A stretch of DNA of 64,000 nucleotides from Pseudomonadota bacterium (lineage in GTDB: Bacteria; Pseudomonadota; Gammaproteobacteria; Steroidobacterales; Steroidobacteraceae): positions 62,001 through 126,000 of the forward strand of contig JAEWAF010000136.1 in NCBI GenBank assembly GCA_023391815.1, given 5' to 3'. Shown here piece after piece: positions 24,433-33,908 of this stretch. Under the pieces are notes generated by a model, which saw only the letters and a list, made by a program, of their open reading frames with translations, did not search any database and was not told where the DNA came from. Position 1 is the stretch's first letter, and every line of letters begins with the position of its first letter. The position numbers and the translations under genes were made by a program.

Positions 24433-26153
24433 GCAGAGTAGCGATGGGAAAGCGTCGATTGATAGGCGTCGCGGTGCTGGCGGCGCTGGCGGTCACCGGA
24501 ATCGCATTGCTGGTGACGGGCACGGATCACAAGATCAGCGCGGGTCCCGCAGTCACTCGCCGGCTGACGGCCGAGCAGTATCGCAACATCGTGCAAGACG
24601 TGTTCGGTGCCGACATCGATCTCGGCGGGCGCTTCGAGCCCGACATGCGCGTCGATGGATTGCTCGCGGTCGGCGCGAGTCAGGTCAGCATCACCGCTGC
24701 GGGGATGGAGCAATATGACGCAATGGGGCGAGCGGTTGCCGCGCAGGTCGTCGATCAGAATCACCGCGACATGCTGGTGCCTTGCAAGCCCGCATCGCCG
24801 ACTGCCTCGGATGAGAAATGCGCACGTGAGTTCCTGAGCAAGGTCGGCCGCTTGCTCTATCGCCGCCCGCTGACCGATAAGCAACTGCGGGCATATGTGA
24901 CTGCGGCTGCCGAGGCGACGCGCATCACCGGCGACTTCTATCAAGGTCTGTCGTTGAGTCTGGCCGGCATGCTGTCCTCGCCGTCGTTCCTGTTCGTCGA
25001 GCAGATCGTCGAGCCCGATCCGGAGCACCCGGGCGGATTTCGACTGGACGACTATTCGGTGGCTTCCCAGCTCAGTTTCTTTCTGTGGAATTCGGCGCCC
25101 GATTCGATGTTGCTGTCGGCTGCAGCGGACGGTGAACTGCACACCGGGCGCGGCCTCGAGCGCCAGGTCGAGCGCATGATGGCATCGCCGCGACTGGAAG
25201 AGGGCGTGCGCGCCTTCTTCGTCGATCAATTGCGCTTCGACGAGTTCGAAGTCCTGGCCAAGGACGCGGCGTTGTTCCCGAAATTCAGTGCGCAAGCAGC
25301 GGCAGATGCTCGCGAGCAAACGATCAAAACGGTGCTCGACGTGGTGCTGACTCGCAACGCCGACTACCGCGAGATCTTCACGACTCGCAGGACATTCCTC
25401 ACGCCCGAGTTGGGCGCGATCTACCAGGTGCCGATCTACCAGGACGGCCCCAATGGCTCGCCGGACCAATGGCAAGCTTACGAATTTCCCGACGACGATC
25501 CGCGTGGCGGCATTCTGACGCAGGTCGCATTCACGGCGCTGCATTCGCCAGCTGGTCGAGGCTCGCCGACCATCCGCGGTAAAGCGGTGCGAGAAATCGC
25601 CCTCTGTCAGACAGTGCCGCCGCCGCCGGCGGATGTGAGTTTCACCGAGTTCGAAAACAACACGGCGCATGGTGCGTCGACGGCCCGCGAGCGCCTGGCG
25701 GCGCATGCCACCGTGCCTTCGTGCGCCGGATGTCACAAGATCATCGATCCGATCGGCTTCGCGCTCGAGAACTTCGACGGCGCGGGCGAATTCCGAACTA
25801 CCGAGAACGGCTCGCCGATCGACGCGAGCGGCGAGGTCGACGGCATCCACTATGACGACGCCGGCGGACTCGGGCAGGCGATTTATAACAATCCCGCCGC
25901 CGTCTCTTGCGTGGTGGATCGCATGTCGGCGCGCGCGCTCGGTCGTACGCCGATGAAAGAAGAGCGCGGTTGGTTGAAGACCCTCAAAGCGGACTTCGAG
26001 AAGAGCGGCCATCGGCTGCCGGCGTTGATGCGGGAGATCGCGCTGAGCGATGCCTTGTATCGCGTCGGCAAGCCAAAGGCATCGCCCGCGAACCGATTGC
26101 CGCCCACCGAAGAGATCGTCACGGCTGAGCTGGTTAGTGGAGCGTCATCATGA
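24429..26153 (+). CDS. DUF1592/DUF1588/DUF1595-type exported haem-motif protein
   Basis: A 574-residue protein with an N-terminal membrane anchor or signal (LIGVAVLAALAVTGIALLVTG). Domain order follows the planctomycete-style multi-DUF architecture: DUF1587 (RRLTAEQYRNIVQDVFG), DUF1595 (FLSKVGRLLYRRPLTDKQL), DUF1592 (RLDDYSVASQLSFFLW), DUF1588 (RERLAAHATVPSCAGCHKI, IDPIGFALENFDGAG) and DUF1585 (VVDRMSARALGR). The CAGCH motif is a single c-type haem site. These proteins often stand next to DUF1552 genes, as here. Their biochemical role is not established; redox chemistry on a large extracytoplasmic substrate is a reasonable guess. Overlaps of four bases join it to both neighbours. Confidence 0.85.
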   Translation: MSRVAMGKRRLIGVAVLAALAVTGIALLVTGTDHKISAGPAVTRRLTAEQYRNIVQDVFGADIDLGGRFEPDMRVDGLLAVGASQVSITAAGMEQYDAMGRAVAAQVVDQNHRDMLVPCKPASPTASDEKCAREFLSKVGRLLYRRPLTDKQLRAYVTAAAEATRITGDFYQGLSLSLAGMLSSPSFLFVEQIVEPDPEHPGGFRLDDYSVASQLSFFLWNSAPDSMLLSAAADGELHTGRGLERQVERMMASPRLEEGVRAFFVDQLRFDEFEVLAKDAALFPKFSAQAAADAREQTIKTVLDVVLTRNADYREIFTTRRTFLTPELGAIYQVPIYQDGPNGSPDQWQAYEFPDDDPRGGILTQVAFTALHSPAGRGSPTIRGKAVREIALCQTVPPPPADVSFTEFENNTAHGASTARERLAAHATVPSCAGCHKIIDPIGFALENFDGAGEFRTTENGSPIDASGEVDGIHYDDAGGLGQAIYNNPAAVSCVVDRMSARALGRTPMKEERGWLKTLKADFEKSGHRLPALMREIALSDALYRVGKPKASPANRLPPTEEIVTAELVSGASS

Positions 26154-27475
26154 GCAAAGCGTTGAATCGCCGCACGGTGCTGCGAGGCATGCTCGGCGGC
26201 ACCGCCGTTTCGGTCGCGCTGCCGTTCCTGGATTGTTTCCTGAATACGAACGGCACGGCGCTCGCCGCGACGGGCAATGAATTGCCGGTCGTGTTCGGCT
26301 CGTGGTTCCAGAACCTCGGATTCAATCCGGGGCGCTGGAAGCCGGCCACGGTGGGCGCGAACTATCGGAACAATGCTGAGATGAAGGTGCTCGATCCGTT
26401 CCGCGAACGGATCAACGTCATCAGTGGCACGAGGTATTTCCTCGACGGACGGCCGTTGGAAACCCATGTCAGCGGCGTGCAGATCGCGACCATGGGGTCG
26501 CTGCCGCTCGGCGGGAATTCCGATCCGAGCCTCGATACCACCATCGCCGACGTGATCGGCAGCCGCACGCGCTTCAAGTCCATCGAGATCGCGCTGAGCG
26601 GCGGGCGGCAGAGCCTGAGCCGTCGCAAGGGCGGGGCCATCAATCCGTCCGAACCGTCGCCGGCGGCGCTGTACACGCGCCTGTTCGGCCCCGAGTTCAA
26701 GGATCCGAACAGCGCCGAATTCACCCCCGACCCGCAAGCGCTGGCGCGTCGAAGCGTGCTGTCCGCGATCAGCGAGGAGCGCAAAGAGGTGATGAAGCGG
26801 GTCGGTGCGTCCGATCGCGCTCGTCTCGATGAATATTTCACCTCGCTGCGGCAGGTCGAGCAGCAGCTCGAGATGGAGCTGCGGAAGCCCGCGCCGATGG
26901 CAGCTTGTAGCATTCCGGAGAAGATCGAGCAGGCGGATCCGGGACGTAACGTCGCTGCCGTCGAACGCAACAATCAGTTGTTCGCTGAGCTGCTGGCGCA
27001 TGCAATTGCGTGCGGCCAGACGCGCGTCTTCAACATGAACTTCGGCACGCAGGGTCTGCGAACGCCGGGCGGCGTTCGCGATTGGCACAGCCTGACGCAC
27101 GAGGAGCCGATCGATCCGAAGCTCGGCTATCAAAAGGACGTGACCTGGTTCATCGAATTCGCGACCGGCACGTTCGCGAAGTTCCTCACCATTCTGGACA
27201 GCTACAAGGAAGGTCCGGGCTCGGTGCTCGATCGCACGCTGGTGCTGTGGCAGACCGATCATGGCTACGCACGCACCCATACGATGGACGATCTGCCGAT
27301 CCTCACCGTTGGCAGCGCCAATGGCCGGCTGAAGACCGGTCTGCATGTGGTGGCCACGGGCGATCCGAGCACCCGCGTGGGGTTGACCGTACAGCAGGTC
27401 ATGGGCGTACCCATCAACTCGTGGGGGCGCTTGTCGAACGAAACATCCAAACCGCTGACCGACATCATTGCGTGA
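26150..27475 (+). CDS. DUF1552 family Tat-exported protein
   Basis: A 441-residue protein with a twin-arginine signal (NRRTVLRGMLGGTAVSVALP). The body has family-typical segments: VVFGSWFQNLGFNPGRW, LSGGRQSLSRRKG, RDWHSLTHEE and LVLWQTDHGYARTHTMDDLP. The fold of the last part recalls the DUF1501/alkaline-phosphatase-like group, but that is inference. DUF1552 and DUF1592 proteins form a recurrent gene pair of unknown function. The pair is here part of a TBDR operon probably driven by an ECF sigma factor, which points to regulated breakdown or modification of an imported compound. Confidence 0.85.
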   Translation: MSKALNRRTVLRGMLGGTAVSVALPFLDCFLNTNGTALAATGNELPVVFGSWFQNLGFNPGRWKPATVGANYRNNAEMKVLDPFRERINVISGTRYFLDGRPLETHVSGVQIATMGSLPLGGNSDPSLDTTIADVIGSRTRFKSIEIALSGGRQSLSRRKGGAINPSEPSPAALYTRLFGPEFKDPNSAEFTPDPQALARRSVLSAISEERKEVMKRVGASDRARLDEYFTSLRQVEQQLEMELRKPAPMAACSIPEKIEQADPGRNVAAVERNNQLFAELLAHAIACGQTRVFNMNFGTQGLRTPGGVRDWHSLTHEEPIDPKLGYQKDVTWFIEFATGTFAKFLTILDSYKEGPGSVLDRTLVLWQTDHGYARTHTMDDLPILTVGSANGRLKTGLHVVATGDPSTRVGLTVQQVMGVPINSWGRLSNETSKPLTDIIA

Positions 27476-27483
27476 GGCTCGCC

Positions 27484-28884
27484 ATGAAGACAGTGACGAT
27501 GGTGTGCATCGGAGTCGGGGTCGCGCTGGCCGGCGTCGCCGCCGGGTATTCGTTCTTTTCCGCAGTCCCGGCGAGCGTGTCGCAGACGCAGGCGCCGGTG
27601 CTGACGCCGCTTGGGGTGACGATGCAGCCGCTCGGCAAAGCGCAAGGCTACGATTTGGGGAAGAGCACGGCATCCGCCATCGCGCGCGATCAAATCGCGT
27701 ATACCGACACGCGCGGCATGACGCTCTACACGTGGGACAAAGATCCCGTCGGCAAAGCCACCTGCACCGGCGAGTGCGCGGCAAGTTTCATTGCGTTCAA
27801 AGCGAAACCCGGTGCGACGGCATCGGGGGACTGGTCATTGATCGACCTTGGCAATGGAGAGAAACAATGGGCGCTGCATGGCAAGGCGCTGTACACGTAC
27901 GTGAAGGATGTCGATCCGGGCAGCGTCGCGGGCGAGAGCCCCGCCAATCTTGGCGCGCTCAGGCGCAACGGCGCAGGCGTGATGGTGGGTGGCGGTTATC
28001 GCGGCGGCACGAAAGGAGACAACGCCAAAGTGGATGCGATGCCGGCAGGCTGGAAGCCGGCGCTTGCTTATCCGTTTGCCGATGTGAAATTGCCGGCGGG
28101 CCTGGCGGTGAAGGAGCTTCCGGATGCGGCGGCGTTTGTGCTGGTGGATCGTCGCAATCACACCCTGTACGCTGCGGATGCCAGTCGCGCCGAGCAGATC
28201 GAGAGCTGCACGGACAGTTCATGCAGACAGTGGGAAGTGCTGAGGGCGCCGCAAGTGGCGCAGACAATGGGCGATTTCAGCATCGTTCAACGTCGCGACG
28301 GCACTCTTCAATGGGCGTTTCGCGGTCGCCCGTTATATACATTCACCGGCGATCTTGCGCCCGGCTATGCCAACGGTCTCGATGTCGAGAACCATCTGGA
28401 TGTCGCGGCCGTCGCGCGCTATTACATGCCGCCGGTCGTGAGCAATCAAACAACGGCCGGGCAGGGGCGGGTGCTGGCGACGGCGGAAGGACTCACTCTA
28501 TATCGCCGCGATGGTTATATCTTGCAATCAGGCGGCGGTCACAGTTTGCGTCGTGGTCAACCGGCGCGGCCCGCGGTGGGACGCGATCTTGGCACGAACG
28601 CGCGTTGCAATGACGAATGTCAAACGAAGTGGAAGCCTTTCCTCGCCGATGACGCTGCTCAGCCCTCTGGCTTCTGGGACATAGCGACGCGCGACGATGG
28701 CAAGAGACAATGGGTGTATCAGGGCTACGCATTGTGGACCTACACCGGCGATCTGAAGCCGGGCGACATGAACGGTCACGACAGCTATGACATCGTGGTC
28801 TCCGACGATCCGAACTACGTCGTCGATGTAGGTACGCCTATGGATGGCGGCGCAGGGTTGTGGTGGTCGATCGCGCTGCCTTGA
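27484..28884 (+). CDS. COG4315-like secreted repeat protein (three copies)
   Basis: A 466-residue protein with an N-terminal signal or anchor (VCIGVGVALAGVAAGYSFF). Three repeats of the COG4315/PF03640 type are visible: GMTLYTWDKDPVGKATCTGECAAS with GEKQWALHGKALYTYVKD; NHTLYAADASRAEQIESC with LQWAFRGRPLYTFTGD; and GLTLYRRDG with CNDECQTKWKPF and KRQWVYQGYALWTYTGD. Each full repeat carries a CxxxC pair. The family function is unknown; members are often lipoproteins near redox genes. It starts nine bases after the DUF1552 stop with GAGG upstream and closes the operon. Confidence 0.8.
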   Translation: MKTVTMVCIGVGVALAGVAAGYSFFSAVPASVSQTQAPVLTPLGVTMQPLGKAQGYDLGKSTASAIARDQIAYTDTRGMTLYTWDKDPVGKATCTGECAASFIAFKAKPGATASGDWSLIDLGNGEKQWALHGKALYTYVKDVDPGSVAGESPANLGALRRNGAGVMVGGGYRGGTKGDNAKVDAMPAGWKPALAYPFADVKLPAGLAVKELPDAAAFVLVDRRNHTLYAADASRAEQIESCTDSSCRQWEVLRAPQVAQTMGDFSIVQRRDGTLQWAFRGRPLYTFTGDLAPGYANGLDVENHLDVAAVARYYMPPVVSNQTTAGQGRVLATAEGLTLYRRDGYILQSGGGHSLRRGQPARPAVGRDLGTNARCNDECQTKWKPFLADDAAQPSGFWDIATRDDGKRQWVYQGYALWTYTGDLKPGDMNGHDSYDIVVSDDPNYVVDVGTPMDGGAGLWWSIALP

Positions 28885-29011
28885 GCGCGATGGGCCGGCT
28901 CGGCCCGGCAACATTCCATCGACATCCCGTCAATTGAGTCGTGGTGCTCGGCGCGAAGGCCCCGCTACCTTCGCGACGCGATCGACCAACGAACTCATCA
29001 CGGGGGATGTC

Positions 29012-31078
29012 ATGAAAGGAAGAAGATATCGCGCGTCTCGAACTTGCAAATTGGCGGGCGTCGCGCTGCTGGCGTCGTTGTCTTACGTGGGATCGGCCGA
29101 TGCGGCGATCACCATCACAAATTCGGATCTATTGCTCGAAGCCGGCGCGGCCACCGTCACGGTGACCAACTCGACCGGCAATGTCTCGTGGACGCTTCTG
29201 GATATCGCCGGCAACATCGTGGCGAGCGGCACGGTGAGCGGCTCCAACGGCGCCATCAATCTCAACAGCATTCCGGCGGGATATTACAAGCTGTCGTTGG
29301 GCGCTTTGTTCCAGGGCACGATCACCACCGATGTCGGCATCATCGCCAATCTGTCCACGGTGCCCACGGCGACGACCAACAAGTTCGGCACGACGGCGCA
29401 TCCGGAGCTCCTGCCATCGCCCAACTATGCGAGCCTGCTTGCCAAAGGCGGCCTGTCGTTCCTGCGCTTCGACATGCGCTGGCCCCAGATCGAGCCGACG
29501 GCCGGCAACTACACGTTCGCGCCGACCACGCCGTACTTCATCGACTATGACGCGCTCATTTCCTCGCTGACCAGCGCCGGCATCAAACCGTTGGCCGTGC
29601 TGGGATATTCCAATCCGGCCTACGACAACGACACTCGTCCTTATTCGGCCGCCGGCCGCGCCGCATATGCAAACTACGCGGCCGCGATCGCCGATCGTTA
29701 CGGTGCCCAGCTCGAATACGAAATTTTCAATGAGTACAACCATCCTGACGGATTCGCGCAGGGGAATTGCGACTGGTCGGTGACTTGTTATCTGCCGATG
29801 TTGCAGGCGGCGGAAGCGGCCATTCATGCCGAAGCGCCGACAGCGAAGGTCGTGCTGACCGGCATGGCGGGCCTGACGCCCCTGTGGCTGGGCGGCGATA
29901 CCCAGGTGCAGCCGGAATATAACTTCATCGCCTACAACTGGCTGAAGGACTTCCTGGATGCGGGCGGTGCCAACTACGTCGACGCGTTCAATATTCACAA
30001 TTACACGGTGGAGACCAGCACCGGCGCGCTGGCTTTCGGCAACCCCGAAGGGGATAACGAAACCATCGTGCAAAACGTCAAGTCGCTGCTCGCGAACTAT
30101 CCAGCCGCATCCGGCAAGCCGCTGTGGCTGACTGAGACGGGCTGGTCGACCTATCCGACCGTCGGCGTCTCCGAGACCGTGCAGGCCGCATACCTGGTGC
30201 GTGACGCTGTGCTGACTTTGCGCAAAGGACTCGATCGTTACGAGTTCTACGATTTGTTCGACGACAGCCCCTACGCGAGCGCGGATGCCAACTGGGGCAT
30301 GCTCCGTCACCCGCAATATCATCCAGCGATCGCGCCGAAGCCCGCGTTCGTCGCGCAAGCGGTGTTGAGTCGCAAACTCGACGGATACACATACTCCAGC
30401 TCGGACAGTCTCGGCGCCAACGTGTACTCGCTGGTGTTCACGAAGTCGGGCTCGCCGTCGGTGCGCGTCATGTGGACGTCGAATCCGAACGTGACCGGCG
30501 TCGATGTCGCGGCGAGCTCGGCGTTCACGGTGACGAGCACGTTGGGCACGCCGAAATCGATGGCGCCGTCGGGCGGCGTCGCCGTCATCGCCTTGTCCGG
30601 CAATCCGGTGTACGTCGTTGGCAGCTCGGTGAGCGGTGTGACTTTGCATTCCGGCAATCCCAGCGGCGGTGCCGATCTCGCGCTCGGCAAGTCGGTCGTG
30701 GCGAGCAGCGAATCCGGCAGTTATGTCGCGGCCAATGCGGTCGATGCCGGCGTCAGCACCTATTGGCAGAGCAACGGCTTACCCGCGACTCTGACGGTCG
30801 ACATGGGCGCGAGCTATGACGTGCATCAAGTGAAAGTGTCGCTGCCGACGGATTGGGGCTTGTGGAGAAACCAGACCATCTCGATCCTGGCAAGCAACGA
30901 TGGGAGCAATTTCTCGACGATCTCGGCGGCCAAGTCGTACGGATTCACCAACACCAACACCAATGCCGTGGCGATCGCTGTGCCTGTCACCAACGCACGA
31001 TACATTCGTGTATCGGTGACGGCGAATAACCTGGCGAGCGCGGCACAGATCGGTAAGCTCGAAATCTACGGACTGTAG
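29012..31078 (+). CDS. Secreted clan-A glycoside hydrolase with C-terminal F5/8-type (CBM32-like) module
   Basis: ATG 29012 has GGGGG five bases upstream; the product is 688 residues with a signal peptide ending near SADA. A short N-terminal beta domain precedes a TIM barrel with the motif GLSFLRFDMRWPQIEP. The likely acid/base glutamate is in YEIFNEYNHP (about residue 240) and the nucleophile in PLWLTETGWSTYP (about residue 375), the GH-A clan layout seen in GH5/GH39-like families. The last 125 residues (ADLALGKSVVASSESGSY, YIRVSVTANNL) form an F5/8 type C galactose-binding-like module that would hold the enzyme on a glycan. The exact family and substrate cannot be set by eye. Confidence 0.82.
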   Translation: MKGRRYRASRTCKLAGVALLASLSYVGSADAAITITNSDLLLEAGAATVTVTNSTGNVSWTLLDIAGNIVASGTVSGSNGAINLNSIPAGYYKLSLGALFQGTITTDVGIIANLSTVPTATTNKFGTTAHPELLPSPNYASLLAKGGLSFLRFDMRWPQIEPTAGNYTFAPTTPYFIDYDALISSLTSAGIKPLAVLGYSNPAYDNDTRPYSAAGRAAYANYAAAIADRYGAQLEYEIFNEYNHPDGFAQGNCDWSVTCYLPMLQAAEAAIHAEAPTAKVVLTGMAGLTPLWLGGDTQVQPEYNFIAYNWLKDFLDAGGANYVDAFNIHNYTVETSTGALAFGNPEGDNETIVQNVKSLLANYPAASGKPLWLTETGWSTYPTVGVSETVQAAYLVRDAVLTLRKGLDRYEFYDLFDDSPYASADANWGMLRHPQYHPAIAPKPAFVAQAVLSRKLDGYTYSSSDSLGANVYSLVFTKSGSPSVRVMWTSNPNVTGVDVAASSAFTVTSTLGTPKSMAPSGGVAVIALSGNPVYVVGSSVSGVTLHSGNPSGGADLALGKSVVASSESGSYVAANAVDAGVSTYWQSNGLPATLTVDMGASYDVHQVKVSLPTDWGLWRNQTISILASNDGSNFSTISAAKSYGFTNTNTNAVAIAVPVTNARYIRVSVTANNLASAAQIGKLEIYGL

Positions 31079-31089
31079 TCCGGCGGTTC

Positions 31090-31120
31090 GATGGCGCGGT
31101 CGGCTCTCGGCCGCGCCATC
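31090..31120. terminator. Hairpin between convergent genes
   Basis: GATGGCGCGG (31090-31099) pairs perfectly with CCGCGCCATC (31111-31120) across an 11-base loop. It lies between the ends of the hydrolase and the aldose epimerase genes. There is no U-tract, so it may be a bidirectional barrier rather than a classical intrinsic terminator. Confidence 0.5.
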
Positions 31121-32147
31121 ACTCAGATGCTTCCGCCAGCGCGAACGTATAGCGAGTGTCGTGACGATAGATCTCGCCCGGCTGCACCATGATGCTGGGA
31201 AATGCGGGCTCGTTGAGCGCATTGGGAAATCCATGCGGCTCCAGGCAGAGCCCGGCGCGTGCACGGAACAGGCGAGGTGTCGCAGTCCCCAGACTGTTGC
31301 CGGTGTAGAGCTGAATTCCTTTCTGGTTGGTGCTGAGGCGCAGGCGAATACCCGAGCGTCGGCTCGACAGTTCGGCGGCGAGTTGCGAGCCCGGCAAAAG
31401 AGGGAAATAGTGATCGTAGCCGCCGCCTGTCTCGTCGATCCTTGCGCCGATGGACGTGCGTCGTTGGAAGTCGAAGGGCGTGGCATCGACCGGTCGAATC
31501 TCGCCGGTAGGTATTCGCAGCGGATTTACCGGCAGGTACGTCCTGGACGCGAGCCACAGCTCGTGATCTTCAATGGACCCCGCGGGATCGCCGGTGAGAT
31601 TGAAGTAGGGATGTAACGTCAGATTGACTGGCGTCGCCCGGTCGGTCGTCGCGGTGAGGATGATTCTCAGCGACCGCGGAGAGTCCAAGCGCAGCTCCAT
31701 CCGGACCGAAACATTGCCCCGATAGCCTTCCTCGCCATCCGGCGACTGCAACTCCAGTAGCACGCCGGGCCGGTCGTCGTCGAAGCAGGCCACCGTGCGC
31801 CACAGTGAGCGACCGAAACCGATGAGTCCGCCGTGCAAATGGTTCTCGCCGTCGTTGCAACTGAGCTGGAACTCCCGATGGGCCCGCGCCACCGTACGAT
31901 TCGCACAGCGTCCGATGGTCGAACCGAGCGCCGCGGTGTCGATTTCGTATTCCCGCAGCGATTCATAACTCAGCACGGTATTGATCGAGCCTCCGCGTGG
32001 GTGCGGGAAACGAATCGCTCGTATCCGGGCGCCGTACTCCAGGATTTCGACGTTGAACCCGCTGTGTGGATGCGACAACGCGATCCGATCCACCCGACGC
32101 TCATCCTGCAGGTGTCCGAACGTATCTATATTGACTGGCACTGACAT
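31119..32147 (-). CDS. galM: Aldose 1-epimerase (galactose mutarotase-like)
   Basis: A 342-residue protein from ATG 32147. GGGGAGG abuts this ATG, so GTG 32141, six bases further on, may be the true start. Family motifs are GSTIGRCANRTV, NHLHGG (catalytic His region), TLHPYFNLTGD (second His) and GLCLEPHGFPNALN, where the glutamate is the usual catalytic base. GalM interconverts alpha and beta anomers of free sugars. No signal peptide is seen, so it is cytoplasmic. It converges on the clan-A hydrolase and diverges from the SDR-FAH-SDR unit, which fits feeding of released hexoses or deoxyhexoses into that pathway. Confidence 0.88.
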   Translation of the reverse strand: MSVPVNIDTFGHLQDERRVDRIALSHPHSGFNVEILEYGARIRAIRFPHPRGGSINTVLSYESLREYEIDTAALGSTIGRCANRTVARAHREFQLSCNDGENHLHGGLIGFGRSLWRTVACFDDDRPGVLLELQSPDGEEGYRGNVSVRMELRLDSPRSLRIILTATTDRATPVNLTLHPYFNLTGDPAGSIEDHELWLASRTYLPVNPLRIPTGEIRPVDATPFDFQRRTSIGARIDETGGGYDHYFPLLPGSQLAAELSSRRSGIRLRLSTNQKGIQLYTGNSLGTATPRLFRARAGLCLEPHGFPNALNEPAFPSIMVQPGEIYRHDTRYTFALAEASE

Positions 32148-32308
32148 CCTCCCCGGTCGGAGCGAGGGTACGGACGACGCATCGAGCCGGCCACGCGCCG
32201 GTTGATCGCGCACCGATTCTGAATTGACCGGTGCGCTGTCAAAACGATATCGGCGTCGCGTCAACTGTGTCGTAGTGGCCGCGGACAGGCGGCCGCTAAG
32301 GTACCGCC

Positions 32309-33043
32309 ATGTCGACAAGATTGGCGGGCAAGGTTTGTTTGGTCACAGGAGCGGCGCAGGGCATCGGCCGGGCTGTCGTCGAGGCGTTCGCGGCGGAAGG
32401 TGCACGCGTGATTGCCACCGATATCCAAGCGGAAAAACTGCGCGATTTGTCGGGTAGCGTCGAGGCGATGGCTCTCGATGTAACAAAGGCCGACAGCGTT
32501 CGTGAGGCCGCGCGGCGTCACGCGGATGTCAACGTGCTCGTGAACTGCGCCGGCTACGTCGCAGTGGGTACGGCGCTCGAATGCACTCCCGAAGACTTCG
32601 CGGCCAGCTTCGACATCAATGTGACCTCGATCTACAACATGGCTCAAGCCTTCCTGCCGGGCATGGTCCGGCGCCGCGACGGCTCCATCATCAACATTGC
32701 TTCGGTGGTCTCGACGACCATGGCGGCAAGCCGACGCTTCGTCTACGCAGCCACCAAGGGCGCGGTGATCGCGATGACTCGTTCCATGGCGTTCGACTTC
32801 GTTCGCGAGGGGATCCGTTGCAATTCCATCAGCCCCGGCACCATAGATTCGCCATCCTTGGCCGATCGCTTGAATGCGTTCGCCGATCCCCTCGCCGCGC
32901 GCGAGGCATTGATCGGCCGGCAGCCAATGGGTCGGATGGGGCAGGCACGCGAAATCGCGGCGGTCGCGGTGATGCTGGCATCCGACGAAAGCTCGCTGAT
33001 CAATGGCGCCGACCTGGTCGTGGACGGAGGCATCAGCATCTGA
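32309..33043 (+). CDS. SDR-family dehydrogenase (2-keto-3-deoxy sugar-acid dehydrogenase-like)
   Basis: A 244-residue short-chain dehydrogenase with the cofactor motif TGAAQGIG, NCAG, and the catalytic YAATKG (Tyr-x3-Lys). The acidic ATDIQ after beta-2 suggests NAD rather than NADP. Ten bases separate it from a fumarylacetoacetate-hydrolase-family gene. In the non-phosphorylative L-fucose and L-rhamnose routes, an SDR oxidises 2-keto-3-deoxy-fuconate or -rhamnonate to the 2,4-diketo acid, which an FAH-family enzyme then cleaves. The gene pair fits that step; the assignment rests on order, not on substrate residues. Confidence 0.78.
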   Translation: MSTRLAGKVCLVTGAAQGIGRAVVEAFAAEGARVIATDIQAEKLRDLSGSVEAMALDVTKADSVREAARRHADVNVLVNCAGYVAVGTALECTPEDFAASFDINVTSIYNMAQAFLPGMVRRRDGSIINIASVVSTTMAASRRFVYAATKGAVIAMTRSMAFDFVREGIRCNSISPGTIDSPSLADRLNAFADPLAAREALIGRQPMGRMGQAREIAAVAVMLASDESSLINGADLVVDGGISI

Positions 33044-33053
33044 TGAGCCGGGA

Positions 33054-33908
33054 ATGAAATTGCTCAGATTCGGCGCGCGGGGTCATGAGCGTCCGGGATT
33101 GCTCGATACCGGCGGTCGTATTCGAGATCTCTCCGGCCTCGTTCCCGATATCGATGGGCGGATGTTCCCTGACTTGCCGCGATTGGCCAAGGCAACCGTC
33201 GACAACCTGCCGATCGTGAGCAGCGATGTGCGCCTGGGCGCGCCGGTCGCCGGCGTCGGAAAGATCGTCTGTGTCGGGCTCAACTATTCAGATCACGCGC
33301 ACGAAACCGGCCAGGCGATCCCGCGCGAGCCCATCCTGTTCCTGAAAGCGACTTCGTCCATCGTCGGTCCGAACGATGACGTCATCCTGCCGCCCGGGGC
33401 GGAGAAGGGTGATTGGGAGGTCGAGCTCGGCATCGTCATAGGACGCGAGGCTCGTTATGTGCCGCTGGCTAGCGCGCTGGATTACGTCGCGGGCGCTTGC
33501 GTCGTCAACGATGTCTCCGAACGTAGCTACCAGCTGGAACGAGGCGGGCAATGGGACAAAGGCAAGGGCTGCGACACGTTCTGTCCCTTGGGTCCGTACC
33601 TGGTGACACTGGACGAAGTCCCTCGCCTCGACGATCTCCGCATGTGGTGCTCCGTGAATGGCCGCACCGTCCAGGATGGCAACACACGCACCATGATCTT
33701 CGACATTCCTTATCTCGTGCACTACATCAGTCGGTTCATGAGCTTGCAGCCGGGCGACGTTATCAGCACCGGTACGCCGCCGGGCGTGGGTATGGGGATG
33801 AAGCCGCCACAGTGGCTCAGGGAAGAGGATCTCATGGAACTGGGCATCGAAGGACTGGGCACGCAGCGACAACGCGTCGTGCGCCATAGCGCCGAGGCGC
33901 GCTCGTGA
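33054..33908 (+). CDS. Fumarylacetoacetate hydrolase-family protein (2,4-diketo-3-deoxy sugar-acid hydrolase-like)
   Basis: The start is ATG 33054, ten bases after the SDR stop, giving 284 residues. The small N-terminal domain (MKLLRFGARGHERPGLLD) is followed by the FAH core: VCVGLNYSDHAHETG, FLKATSSIVGPND, the metal-binding GDWEVELGIVIG and VVNDVSERSYQ, and GDVISTGTPPGVGMG. These match the subgroup that hydrolyses 2,4-diketo-3-deoxy-L-fuconate or -rhamnonate to pyruvate and lactate. It overlaps the next SDR gene by four bases. A lactonase and a sugar-acid dehydratase, also needed for the pathway, are not seen in the window. Confidence 0.83.
   Translation: MKLLRFGARGHERPGLLDTGGRIRDLSGLVPDIDGRMFPDLPRLAKATVDNLPIVSSDVRLGAPVAGVGKIVCVGLNYSDHAHETGQAIPREPILFLKATSSIVGPNDDVILPPGAEKGDWEVELGIVIGREARYVPLASALDYVAGACVVNDVSERSYQLERGGQWDKGKGCDTFCPLGPYLVTLDEVPRLDDLRMWCSVNGRTVQDGNTRTMIFDIPYLVHYISRFMSLQPGDVISTGTPPGVGMGMKPPQWLREEDLMELGIEGLGTQRQRVVRHSAEARS

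Noticed and set aside
31119..32147. Sequences resembling the shared promoter box (CGAACGTATAG near 31141 and CGAACGTATCTATAT near 32118)
   Set aside because: Both fall inside the aldose epimerase coding sequence and lack the TTTCC element at the fixed spacing.
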